Positions 44,569-55,347 of a stretch of 64,000 bases of DNA are shown here, in pieces (position 1 is the first letter of the stretch; each line of letters starts with the position of its first letter). The notes under the pieces were generated by a model. The model did no database searches and was not told the origin of the DNA. It saw only the letters and a list, made by a program, of their open reading frames with translations. Location of the stretch: NCBI RefSeq assembly GCF_028769735.1, contig NC_088186.1, positions 10,695,001 to 10,759,000 on the forward strand. Reading direction: 5' to 3'. A program made the position numbers and the translations under genes. The DNA is from Zonotrichia leucophrys gambelii (taxonomy: Eukaryota; Chordata; Aves; Passeriformes; Passerellidae).

Positions 44569-46029
44569 TGGCAGGGCAGCACCGGGGCTGCTGCTATCGG
44601 CGGGGCTCGGAGCGCCCGGCCCGCGCTGACAGCAGCCCGGGGCTGCCGGGGTTTGATCTTTACCGCTCGAGCCGGGCTGTCTGCTCCCATTTGCGTCTGC
44701 CGAGGGAGGGCTGCGAGCGCCGGGCTGGCAGCTCCGTGCTGGCACGCAGGCAGCCGCCGGGCACGCAGCCCCCGCTGCTGCAGAGCCTCCTCCGCAGCCG
44801 TGCCAGCCCCTGTGTGCAGATCAGGGTCCTGCAGGAGCCAGGGCTGGGTGAGCCCGGGCAGGTGGGGGGGCTCCCGGGGACCCCGTGTGCCTTGCTGGGC
44901 GACAGCCCTCAGCCTTGAGCCTGCACCTTCACAGCAGAGCCCTTGAGCCTGCAGCCAGCACTGCCCCTTCTTCACCATCCGTGGGGGCTCCAGAGCGCCT
45001 GGAGGGCACCGGTGCTCTGAGCTGAGCACTCTGAGCTGTGCTCCATGTCCTGCAGAGCTTCCCCTTCCCCCCAAACACACACACGTGCCCTCAGCAGACA
45101 GGGACAGGGCTCCTGGTGGGCCAGGTCTCTCTGGTTACCTCTGTCCTGTTCTGGGGACACCACAGAGCCCCAATAGAACCTGAGAGCTCCTGCAGCACTC
45201 TGGACATGCTGGGTCCCCTCCCCAGGTGGAGCCCTGGTTTCTGTCACACAGAATGGCCTCACATCCCCATGTCACCCGGGCTACAGTGCTCCATTGCCTC
45301 TCCACGGCCTGCACAGAGCACCAGGCTGCTGCAACTCCCTTGTGCCCAAAGGTCTCCCTGCAGCCAAGGCACAGGGCAAGGAGTCCCCTCTGGGGGGAGC
45401 AGAGGGGAAAGCCAGGCCTCGAGGGCCTCAGCAGCATCCTGGCTCCAGGCACAGTGGCCCTGGCTCTTGGAGGACTGCAGAAATGAGGGCGATGGAACCC
45501 CAAGGCCAGATGATGGTGTCAGCCCCAGGAACAGCCCCCATGCCTGCCCCGTGGGCTGCAGCCCCTCCCAGGCTGCTGCAGCTCCCACACTTGGCAGTGC
45601 TGGGGGGTTCAGCAGCTCGAGCAGGGTGGTCACCCCACTCCCCATCCAACCCCCCACCCCCAGGCCCACGAGCCCCCCTCCTGCCCCTCTGCAGCTCCAC
45701 CCACACTCACACCAAGCCTTGGCTCAGCTTCCCCAGCTCCAAGAGCAGCAGCAGCTCCTGCAGGGCAGCCCCAGGGCCCCGCAGCCTCTGCCAGAGCAGG
45801 AGCCATGCCCAGAGCCAGCCCCCAGCTGTGCACCCACACAGCCCCAGGGGGTTACACAGGGAAAACAAAACCCTCAGCTCAGCGCTCACATTCACCCAGC
45901 TGACCCAGAAATGCAGCCCTGCTGCTCCACACAAAGCATGGGCTGCCCAAGCTGGGCAGAAGGGCCAGCAGGAGAGCCAGGGGTGCTGCCAGCTGCTGAG
46001 AGCGGGGATGGAGCAGTGCAGTGTGCCCT

Positions 46030-46229
46030 CAGGTGCTGTGGGAGCGCCAGGACAGTCACAGGGACAGCAGGATCACCCTCAGGTCCTGTGGGAGCCCCAG
46101 GACAGTCACAGGGACAGCAGGATCACCCTCAGGTGCTGTGGGAGCGCCAGGACAGTCACAGGGACAGCAGGATCACCCTCAGGTCCTGTGGGAGCCCCAG
46201 GACAGTCACAGTGACAGCAGGGTCACCTG
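46030..46229 (+). repeat. 50-bp minisatellite with 100-bp higher-order unit
   Basis: Four 50-bp copies at 46030, 46080, 46130 and 46180. Copies 1 and 3 share gtgctg and gcgcc; copies 2 and 4 share gtcctg and gcccc. The array therefore grew by doubling of a dimer. Confidence 0.95.
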
Positions 46230-46586
46230 TGAGCACAGCCACAGCCTCGGGCTGTCCCAGAGAACAGGAGCAGCAGCCTGGAGCCAGGCAGTGCTCGCTG
46301 GGTCCCATCCGCTGCCTTCAGGGAAGTTTTCCTGCAAAAGCTGAAACCGCACTGCAAAAACAAATCACTGCCTGGGTCTGGGCTGCTGCTTGGAGCTGTG
46401 TCCCAGCTGAGGCACGCCCAGGAAGGAGGAGCAGGCCCTCGGGGTGCCAGGAGCACCGTGTCCCACCGGGCACCCCGAGGGCATGGGCGGCCACTGCTGC
46501 TGCTCCTCCTTGCCCCAGTTTGTGCCCGGCCACGGCATCGGGCGAGCAGCGCTGGCTCGGAGCGCCGGGCTGTCCCGGGAGCCAGA

Positions 46587-46713
46587 GCTCAGTGTCACCA
46601 CATTTACCGGGCCCTCAGTGTCACCGCAGTTACCGGGCCCTCAGTGCCACCGCAGTTACCGGGCCCTCAGTGTCACCGCAGTTACCGGGCCCTCAGTGCC
46701 ACCGCAGTTACCG
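46587..46713 (+). repeat. 26-bp minisatellite
   Basis: About five copies of ccctcagtg followed by (t/c)caccgcagttaccggg. Confidence 0.93.
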
Positions 46714-47049
46714 GCGCCTGCCGCAGCCCCAGCCCCGGCAGCGGAGCTGCCCCCACACCCGCACCCGCCCAGCCGTGAGGAGGGGCGGCTGCTCCCAGCC
46801 CTGGCACATGCTCTGGTTTCTTCTGAGCCCCGAATGCCTCAGGCTCTGTCAATGCACAGGCAAAGGGAAGGCTTCTGCAGAGCTGCCATTTCTATTTCTG
46901 GGCCTGCCCTGTCCTGTTTTCCTTGGACACGAGGTGTTTTCTGAAGGATGTGGGTCTTCCTTGCAGCCTCTCAGCCCTGAAATGCAGCTCCAGGTCTTTG
47001 TGGTCATCCCTGCCTGGGCCAGCAGTCCCTGGGGAGCTGCAGAACCACC

Positions 47050-47052
<3 letters not shown>

Positions 47053-47090
<38 letters not shown>
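47053..47090 (+). repeat. (AC)19 microsatellite
   Basis: Nineteen uninterrupted AC dinucleotides followed by aaacac. Confidence 0.97.
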
Positions 47091-47095
<5 letters not shown>

Positions 47096-50000
47096 CTCAT
47101 TCCCCAGTAGCACTGCAGGGCTGGGAAGGAGTTTCTGACATAGCTGTGCTGCTGTGGGGTCTCCAGCCAGATGTGAACTTCTGCAGGGACTATGCCTGCC
47201 TGGGGCTGGGGAAGATGCAGCCTCAGATGGAAAAGGGAGCTCTGATGGGAGCAACAGGGCCCGTGGCTCAGAGTGTAGCCAGTTTGTCACTCTGCACCTA
47301 GTACAGGGCAGCTTTGAAGGACACCCCACCACTTCCCTGTGCCCTGGCCTGCTGTTTGACCCTCAAAGTCAAAACTATTTTCCCTGTGTAGCTACAGGGA
47401 ACTACATCTGGAATTTCCTATGTCCTCACCTGTAACCACAGAGCCCCATCCTCTCTCCCTGCTCTCAGGAGGTAACTCTGGAGAGCAGTACATCTTCCCT
47501 CAGTACATTTTCCATCAGTACATTTTCCATCAGGGTTCTTTTCTGGCAGCTGAGCAACCCCAGGTCTGCACAAGGAGTTGGTGGGGAGGGGAATGAAGGT
47601 CACCACCCCCGAGGAGAGAGAGGATGTGCTCCCTCTGGCCCTGAACCCTTCACCTCCCCCCAGCCCATGTGCATCCCCCTCCTCCTGCTCCTTCCTCCTG
47701 CTCAGGGCATCACCAGCAAGGTGGGCCCCTCTTCACACCCAGGGCTCACAGAAGTGGCCACAGTAATAATCACTAATAGTAAAAATAATGATTAAACCTC
47801 TTGGAATCTGTTGGGGCATTACAAACATCCGTAGCCTTCAGGCTGCTCAGGGTACCACGTGTGCATCTCAAGGTTTGTGTGTGGCTTCAAACACTTTGGA
47901 GATCTCACTTCTCTCGTGGTGGGGTCTCTGTGGACAGCTGCAAGCCTAGAAACCAGCCCATGAATGCCCCCACCATGGCTTTAGGATTGATGCAAGAGCA
48001 TCAGTGGTCAGGTCCTGATCACCAGCAACCAACCCACACCCTGCTTTAAACAGCAGCCACTGCAGCAGCTGGGGCATCCTTCAGCTACCAGCTGGCAACA
48101 AGAGGCTGCTGCTTTCTTGGCAGATATTTCAGCAGCATCCCTCCTTCAAAATGGTGTTTGCTGAGCCGGCAAGCTGCACAGACAGCTCCTCTGGTGGTTT
48201 GGTGGAGCACTGTGCCCTGCTTTCCTCTCCTGTGAGGGCTGTGCTGGGCTCTTGTGGCCACCTCAGACAGCCTGGAGGGTCTCAGCCTGGCATGGTCTGA
48301 CTGGGGGTCCCTCCTGCTGATGCCCTGCCCCGGGAAGGAGAGGCAGAGGCACCCAGAGGGTGAAAACTGGGCTGTGGGTCCCACATCCATCCTGGGCAGG
48401 CCCTGGCACTGCCCCACACAGACCTGCAGGGAAAGCTGCTCTCTGCAAAGCTGGGGATGAGCTCACGGCTTTGTGGGTGAATTATCTGTGTGATGAGTGA
48501 TTCACCAGAGCAAAACAAGATTGGTGTGAGAAACAGACGAGATTTTGGGAAGAGCTGTGGATGTGTGCAGGACCTGGACAAGCAAACTCAGTGACGAGAG
48601 CAGCAGGGAGCAAAGAAAGGCAGCAGCAAAGCCTGAGGTGCTGCCACAGGAGCATGGACAGCGTGGATGGGGGTCTGGGTGTGGGACAGTAAGGTCTGGC
48701 ACACAGGGAGCTGCCAGCTCGCCCAGGTGGGGTGGAAAGAAAAGCCTCAGGTGCCATCACAGGGCAAGGCTGGCACCAAGCAAGAGCAGGGCAGTCCTCT
48801 CAGAACAGATCCTTCCCACAGGTGCCAGAAATCCACAAGGGCAATAAAATCCTGAGCAAACAGCTAGATGGCTGATGGTGAGGAAGACATTTAGGGCCAA
48901 ATTATCTTCTGGCTTCACCATTCACCTCAGCAAAGCCTGGCCAGCAGTGTTACAGCTCCCAGCACAGAGCAAAGGTTTCAAACTGATCCAGTCAAGACAC
49001 TGGATAGGAATGAGCTTTGCAGAAAGAAGCTGTGCTTTCACACAAGGCCAACACCAGCTGAATTAGAAAAAAACCCTCCTGATTACAAACAGCAAAACCT
49101 TTTTCATCTGGGACAAATGAAGGGAATCCACTGGAAAAGCTGCTCCTGCATGTCTGTTTAAGGAGAGCTGGACCCAGGACAGCAGGTACCACTGAGCTGA
49201 AGAGCAACCTCTGAACCCAAAGGTGTGCTTGGCCTGCTGACAAGGTCTCTGGAAATGATAAAATATATCAGTGCTGCTTGTAAAACCCAGGAGAGCACCC
49301 CTATCACATCAGCAGAGATCAGAAGGCATCCTGAGGATATCCAGCCAAAATATGCACATTTATGAAAACACTCAATGCTATAGGTTTTTATAAAAGATAA
49401 CACAACATGTATGTTTATATGCCAGAGTTAGGTGTTAAACCAGGAGCAAGAGACAGGACCCAAAGACAGAGGTGGCCACAGGGCTGAGGTTTGGTAGGGT
49501 CGGCACTCAAGTCTGAGCCACACAGGCCCAGACAGAGATGGAAGGTTTGGGTTTTGAAGGATGAGATTTTTTCATTTTGGGTAGAAAGCAGAGATCTTGG
49601 TGGACCAACTCAGCAGAGGAAAGGGAAAAGCTCTGCATTGAGCATGCAAAGCAGAGGCAGAGCCATTGGGGCAACAGGAAGATCCCAGCACCTTGGCACA
49701 AACACACTCTTATTCAGCAGAAAAAATGCCCAATGTAATTTATGATTATTTTTAAATAGAGCTGTTGCTTAACTCATGGAATAGCAGCATAATAGCATAC
49801 GGTGTAGCTGGGTCAGCACGGGGATGCCATATGAATTAATAACAGAAAATAGCTCGTGCTCGCTCACTTCCTGCAATTTCCTGTGCTCAGTGAGCTCAGG
49901 CGTAAGATCTCAGCTCTTGCATCTGCACCCAGGCACGTTAGCAGGGAAGGCAGGAGCACCTGACACAGGGAGGATGGGGAGCATGGAGGGAATCCCTGTT

Positions 50001-50744
50001 CAGCTTGTGCCAGGCAGCAGCAGCAGCCTCACACTGATTTCAGCAGTGAGCAGATCAAAGAACGGCACTTAGAGGTGCCAGAGGCATTAAAAAAATCCCA
50101 AAAATCCCTTATCCACTGAGAGAAACTCCCAGATGAAGAACTCAGCCATTGTCAAGAAGGGAGCATGGATTTCCAGGTGGAGGTGATGCTGCAGGGTCCC
50201 CAGGGAGAACCTGACTCCAGGGTCAGTCTGGCCTGGGAATGGAGCACAGCTGAGCCCTTGGGGGACCCTTGGGGAATCCTCATGCCCAAGTGGCATTGGT
50301 CATCTCTTCCAGGTCAGAAAGAGGCACCTGGGTGAGATTTTTATCATCACTGTGTGAAGTGTGGGTGAGAAGATCATCTCTGGGCTGCATAAGGCCTGGC
50401 AGAGCTGTGAAATGTGTAACCTCCAGCTCCTGTGTCTGTCCCACTGATGGCAGGGCCAGAGGACAGCCATGGTGTGAGGACAGTGTGGCTGTGGGGACAC
50501 GGCAGCTGCAAGACCACGCAGAGCCCTCGTCACAGGGGCTGGGTCTTTGCTGCAGCAGGGCTGGAGGGTCAGCAAGCAGGGCTGGGCAGGGCAATCTTCA
50601 GGGAGGGCACAAAAGCCCAGGCACAATCCTGGAGGAACATAAAAAACTAAAAAAACAGCAATGGGTGACACGAACCCCAGCAGCACCCAAAGGAGCCTGG
50701 TGAGCCCCCAGCAGCATCCCGCTCCAGCCAGGGCTGGGTGGAGT

Positions 50745-50828
50745 GGGTTTGGGTTTGGGTTTGGGTTTGGGTTTGGGTTTGGGTTTGGGTTTGGGTTTGG
50801 GTTTGGGTTTGGGTTCGGGTTTGGGTTT
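50745..50828 (+). repeat. (GGGTTT)14 telomere-like hexamer array
   Basis: Fourteen tandem hexamers, all GGGTTT except the twelfth, which is GGGTTC. The unit differs from the vertebrate telomeric GGGTTA at one base. The G-rich plus strand could form G-quadruplexes. Confidence 0.97.
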
Positions 50829-51399
50829 GAGTGTGCACATCCTGGGTCACAGCTCAGGGAAGGCTCTCTGTAGGGTTGCCTGCTCATTTTGGCCATTTGT
50901 CTGTGCAGTCCCCATTCTGGAGGCACCCACAGCAAGGGGAGAAGGCAGCCTGGCTTCTAACAGGGGACATCCATGCTTTTCAATCTGCAGGAGCCAGGAA
51001 GCATGGGCCAGGAGTCATCTGCTCAGGGCACCTTGTGGGGTGTCCCCAGCCTGTGGGGTGCTGTCTGCCTGTGCCACTGTGGGGGTCACACCAGCACGCC
51101 CATGGCCATGAGCAATGCTCCCCAGCACTCTGCAGGACCTGTCAGCATTGCTGGGACCCCCCACCCACCACACTGAGCCCACGGTGTCCCCAGGGACCGA
51201 TGAGCCCTCGTGCCCAGAGCCCCGGAGCTCAGCAGGGCCTGGGGACTCTCAGGGCCCCCTCTGTTCCCCCGACAGCCGCGGCCACGGGTCCCAGGGGACA
51301 GTGTGGGGTGCACGGCTGATCTGGCAGTGGGAAAAGCAGTGGTGGGGGAATTCCTGCCTGTCCGACCTCTCCCCATTCCCGGGGGCTGCAGGGGCTGCT

Positions 51400-52376
51400 G
51401 GCAGGGGCCCCCTTGCCCCACAAGCGCGGCCCCGGCGCCGCGGAGCCGCTCGGAGCGGCGCTGGTGCTGAGTCACCGCGGGCCCCTCGGAGCCACCCGCG
51501 GGGCCCGGCCGGCCCGGGAGAGCGAGCGGGGCCGGGGAGGGCTCGGGAGCGGCTGCGGGGAGAGGGGGTGCGGGGCGAGAGGGGCTGTGGGGAGCGGGAT
51601 GTGTGGGACCAGGGGAGCGGGTCGGGGCAAGGAGGGATGTGCGGGGCGGTGAAGGGGTGCGGGGCGGGGAGGGGGCGTGCGGGGAGGGGATGCGGGGCGG
51701 GGAGGGGGTGTGCTGGGCGTCAGGCGCTGCGGCCGGCGGGCCCCGGCGCTGCTGAGCGAGAGAAATGTGAGGCGGCTGCACCACTGCGGCGGCACTGCGG
51801 GCGGCAGCGGGAGCGCGCAGCAGCGCCCGCGCCGCCGGGCCCCGGGAACGGCGGGCACGGAGCCGCCGCTGCCTGCCCGCTGCTGCCCGCAGCTGCCTGC
51901 ACCTGCCCAGGGGCACAGCGGGGCCTGGCATCAGCCCCCCGCAGCCCGCGCCGCCGCCCGGGGGTGTTGCATCAGCCCCGCGCCCAGCCGGGCTCCGCGG
52001 CCGGGGGCGGCGGGGGGAGCCGGGGCAGGGCACGAAGGAGTCCCCGGAGCGGCAGCGGCCGTACCTGCCGGCTCCCCCGGCCGCCGGTCCCCGCCGAGCA
52101 TCCGGAGCCCCCCGGCGCCGCCAGCCCCGGCCCCTGCGCCCGGTCCCCTCCCCGCGCGGCCGCGGCCGGAGCAGGCGGCGGGGCCGGGGGCGGCCGGCCA
52201 GGACCAGCCCGGTGGAGCCGCGCCTCGGAGCCGCCAGCATCCCCGGGGAGCCGCGCCTGGCCGGGCCAGCGCCGCATCCCGCTGCCTTTCAGATAACCTC
52301 CGCCGCTCGGGCCTGCGGAGCCGCACCGGGCACCGAGCGGGGGCTGGAGCGGGACCCCCACCCGGGGCCAGCGCAG
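51400..52376 (+). promoter_or_regulatory. RNF208: CpG island with candidate RNF208 first exon
   Basis: Nearly 1 kb of very CpG-rich DNA, ending in ccagcgcag|gtaagg, a strong plus-strand donor at 52376. It is the nearest large CpG island upstream of the RNF208 coding exon, so it is the likely promoter and non-coding exon 1. The start site is not resolved and antisense transcription is possible. Confidence 0.5.
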
Positions 52377-52865
52377 GTAAGGGCGGGCAGGGCCGGGGGA
52401 GTCACCCCGCGGGCGTGCGGGAGCGCACGTGTGTGTGTGCGGGAGCGCCGTGTGCTGCGAGCGTGGGGCACGGAGCGTGGGGCTGGGGATTGCGGTGGGA
52501 GGCTGGGCAGGGGAGGATGCTGGGGAGGGCTGTGCCACCCCCGGAGTGATGGGGGTGCGGGGTGCGGTGGGGGCTGTGTCACCCCGAAGGGAAGGGGATG
52601 GCGGGGGGCTGTGTCACCCCTAAAGTGACGGGGATGGCGGGGGCTGTGTCGCCCCAGGGGCGCTGGGGGTGCGGGTGCTGCGCCAGGGCTGTGCGTGAAG
52701 GGGTGTGACAGAACGAGCGTGGGAACGCGGTGACAGTGCGTGGCACTGCTGACCACCCGAATCGCTGTGCTCGTGGGCGCTGCGGGTGAGTGTGTGAGAG
52801 CTGCAGGCAGAGCCCCGGGGCTGCTGCTGTGTGCCGGAGGGGGGGCGAATATATGCTGCCTGTGG

Positions 52866-52975
52866 GACGCGAGGTGCAGGATGTGGGGTGCAAGATGCGG
52901 GGTGCAGGACGTGGCGTGCAGGATATGGGGTGCAGGATGCGGGGTGCAGGATGCGGGGTGCAGGATGTGGGCCCG
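52866..52975 (+). repeat. 15-bp minisatellite
   Basis: About seven copies of gtgcaggatgcgggg with single-base variants, in the presumed RNF208 intron. Confidence 0.92.
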
Positions 52976-53853
52976 CGGGGGAGAATGAAAGAGGCGAGGC
53001 CTCCCTCTGCAGGGCAGGATGCTTGCGGGACCCCAGTGCTGCCAGGGCATGGCCCCCGGGACATCCCTGCTGGGGCTGGGCCGGGATCCAGCTCCCCCCG
53101 CAGCCCTCGGGCACCCGGGGCTGAACCCCGCGGCCTCTCTCCATCCCCAAGGGCTGCTGCTGCTGCTGCTGTAAGCAGATGGCCCCCTCGGGCCCCCTCC
53201 GCCAGGCACGGCAGCGCCCGCCGGGAGAGGCATCCCTCTAACAGGATTTGCAGCGTGATGGAGGAGAGCGCCTTCGCCCTTCTCGGAGGAGAGCCGGGCT
53301 GGCGCAGGGGCTGCTGAGGGAGAAAATGGCCTCGGGCTGGCTGCCTGCCCCCCATCCCCTGCCCGCAAACGTGGCCTGTCCTCTCCATCAGCCCCGGGAC
53401 AAGGGCAGGGAGCTGGGAAGGGGGGGAGAGGAAGCTGGAGGGAGGGATAATAGCAGGGACAGATCAGGAGCAAGAGATGGAGGTAAAAATAGATCCACTG
53501 AGCAGAGGAGGGGCTAAACGTGAGAGAAAACCCTGAGCAGAGGCAGGTCGGTGGAGGAACCCCTTCGGGAGGGGCCCTGCAGCCCAGGGGGGTTCAGGGG
53601 GACCTGCCCTCCCACCTTAGGACAGAGGGGGTCCCGGCACGCCACGCTCGGGGCTGCCGAGGGGATGCCTTGGGGGAGATACCTGCGTGCTCCCGCTTCC
53701 GCAGCCCCAGCACGCGGGCGGATGCACAGGACCCGGAGGGCACGGCTGCCAAATTGCCGGGATGCAGGCGGGCACGCGTCCCCAGGGAGCGCTGGCAGCC
53801 GGTAGATCCATGGAGAGCCCTGGATCCAACCCCCTCTCCCTTTTCATTTCCAG

Positions 53854-53931
53854 CGAGCACGAAGCTGAGCTGGGGACAGAGGTACCAGGGACCGAGGGGA
53901 CAAGGTGTGTGCTGTCCTGGCCGCAGCCAAG
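53854..53931 (+). other. RNF208: Candidate non-coding internal exon of RNF208
   Basis: A strong acceptor (ctcccttttcatttccag) and a strong donor (ccaag|gtgagc) bracket 78 bp between the CpG island and the coding exon. A further acceptor (tcctgcccgccccag) ends at 54380, ahead of the coding exon. No RNA evidence is available here. Confidence 0.35.
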
Positions 53932-54549
53932 GTGAGCTGCCCTCTGGCACGGGATGTGCCCCGAGCCCCTGCCCTGTGGGAGCTGCCGGTGACTGCAAGT
54001 GGGAGAGCCGGGAAGTCAGAGCAAAGGAATTTGCAAACACATTCTTCAGCGCCACGAGGATCCCACTGCATGTAAACAGGAACAGAGGCCGGCCTGGGGC
54101 GAAGTGAGAGCCGCCTCCAGTTCTGCAAGGTCCTCGCCGGACTCACCTGCCCTGGGCAGTGCCCAGCACCGCCATCCCCAAATTACCGTTCTGACTGCAG
54201 CTGATCTGCCCTGGGAAGTGGCAGCGAAGGCGAAGAGCAGGGCTGCTGAGTGACTGCCAATGTCACGTTAACATCCCGGCAGGCTGCGGGGAGCCGGCGC
54301 TTTGATCAGCCGCCCAAGCGCATCTCGAGGCAGGCAGGATGGCACCGTGAGCCCGCCCTGCCTTCTCCTGCCCGCCCCAGCCGCGCTCCTGGCACCTCGG
54401 GGCTGGCTGCACAAGAGGGGCGCGGGGTCCGCTGCCGCTGGCCCGTCTCCCCAGGATGCTCTCCCGCACCAGCCGCTGCTCCCTGTGCTCCTGCTCCGCG
54501 GCCAGAGCGAGATTGAAAGCTCAGCAGGCCGCCAGCATGTTTTAGCCTC

Positions 54550-55347
54550 ATGCAGGCGTCCCTCGGAGACCCCAGAGCAGTGGACAGTAATGTGAAAACG
54601 ATACTCATGTCGTGTCTGAAAGGGCAACAGGTCATCATCAAAATGGAGGCGATGAAGATCATCCACCCGGAGAAGTTCTCGGAGCTGCAGGGGCCGCAGC
54701 CGCGCTACGCGCCCGCCCCGCGCCGGGAGCCGCCGCTCGTGGCCAAGCGCGCGTGGCCCTCCGAGTCCGAGATCATCGTGAACCAGGCGTGCGGGGACAT
54801 CCCCGCCCTGGACACGGCCCCCGCGCCGCTGCCGCTGCCCCGGACTCCGCCCCTGCCGCGGCGGGAGCGCGGCTTCCAGGGCCAGCGCAAGGGCAGCTCC
54901 GAGGTCTGCTACCACCGGCAGCCGCCGTCGGACGAGGTGATCGTCAACCAGTACGTGCTGCACCCCTCGACGCCCTGCGAGCCCCTGGAGTGCCCCACGT
55001 GCGGCCACATGTACAACTTCACCAACAAGCGGCCCCGCATCCTCTCCTGCCTGCACTCGGTGTGCGAGGAGTGCCTGCAGATCCTCTACGAGTCCTGCCC
55101 CAAGTACAAGTTCATCTCCTGCCCCACCTGCAAGCGGGAGACCGTCCTCTTCACCGACTACGGGCTGGCGGCGCTGGCCGTCAACACCAGTATCCTGAAC
55201 AGACTGCCGGCCGAGGCCCTGGCCGCCAACCCCGTCCAGTGGAGCAGCGACACCGACCGCAGCTGCTACCAGACCTTCCGCCAGTACTGCGGGGCCGCCT
55301 GCACCTGCCACATCCGGAACCCGCTGTCCTCCTGCACCATCATGTGA
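54550..55347 (+). CDS. RNF208: RING finger protein 208
   Basis: Predicted E3 ubiquitin ligase of 265 residues; in mammals it has been linked to turnover of soluble vimentin. Order: MSCLKG...KMEAMKI (20-36), AWPSESEIIVNQACG (69-82), a proline-rich segment, DEVIVNQYVL, then a C3HC4 RING at 148-194 (C148, C151, C167, H169, C172, C175, C191, C194) containing CPTCGHMYNF, CLHSVCEECL and CPTC. It continues FTDYGLAALAVNTSILNRLP and CYQTFRQYCGAACTC. It ends CTIM, a CaaX box predicted to be farnesylated; mammals have CSIM. In-frame TGA at 54514-54516 fixes the start at the first ATG. The coding region is one exon with no internal stop. Confidence 0.96.
   Translation: MQASLGDPRAVDSNVKTILMSCLKGQQVIIKMEAMKIIHPEKFSELQGPQPRYAPAPRREPPLVAKRAWPSESEIIVNQACGDIPALDTAPAPLPLPRTPPLPRRERGFQGQRKGSSEVCYHRQPPSDEVIVNQYVLHPSTPCEPLECPTCGHMYNFTNKRPRILSCLHSVCEECLQILYESCPKYKFISCPTCKRETVLFTDYGLAALAVNTSILNRLPAEALAANPVQWSSDTDRSCYQTFRQYCGAACTCHIRNPLSSCTIM

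Larger units (their letters stand above)
39548..51399. other. Gene-poor 11.8-kb interval
   Basis: No exon with recognisable homology on either strand. Holds the tandem repeats listed separately, forward AATAAA hexamers at about 40090, 41330 and 48842, and an AT-rich unique stretch at 49730-49870. Several very long open frames cross here, including one of 690 codons on the plus strand. They run through minisatellites and the CA repeat and look like chance. Confidence 0.55.

Noticed and set aside
41564..44918. Several 390-450 codon frames in GC-rich sequence
   Set aside because: No conserved motif, biased Ala/Pro/Arg/Gly composition, and open frames on both strands at the same place.
45038..47110. 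690-codon open frame on the plus strand
   Set aside because: It crosses a 50-bp minisatellite, a 26-bp minisatellite and an AC repeat, has no domain or conserved core, and all frames here are stop-poor. It is best explained by GC-rich composition.
50745..50828. True interstitial telomere (TTAGGG)n
   Set aside because: The unit is GGGTTT throughout, not GGGTTA, so it is only telomere-like.
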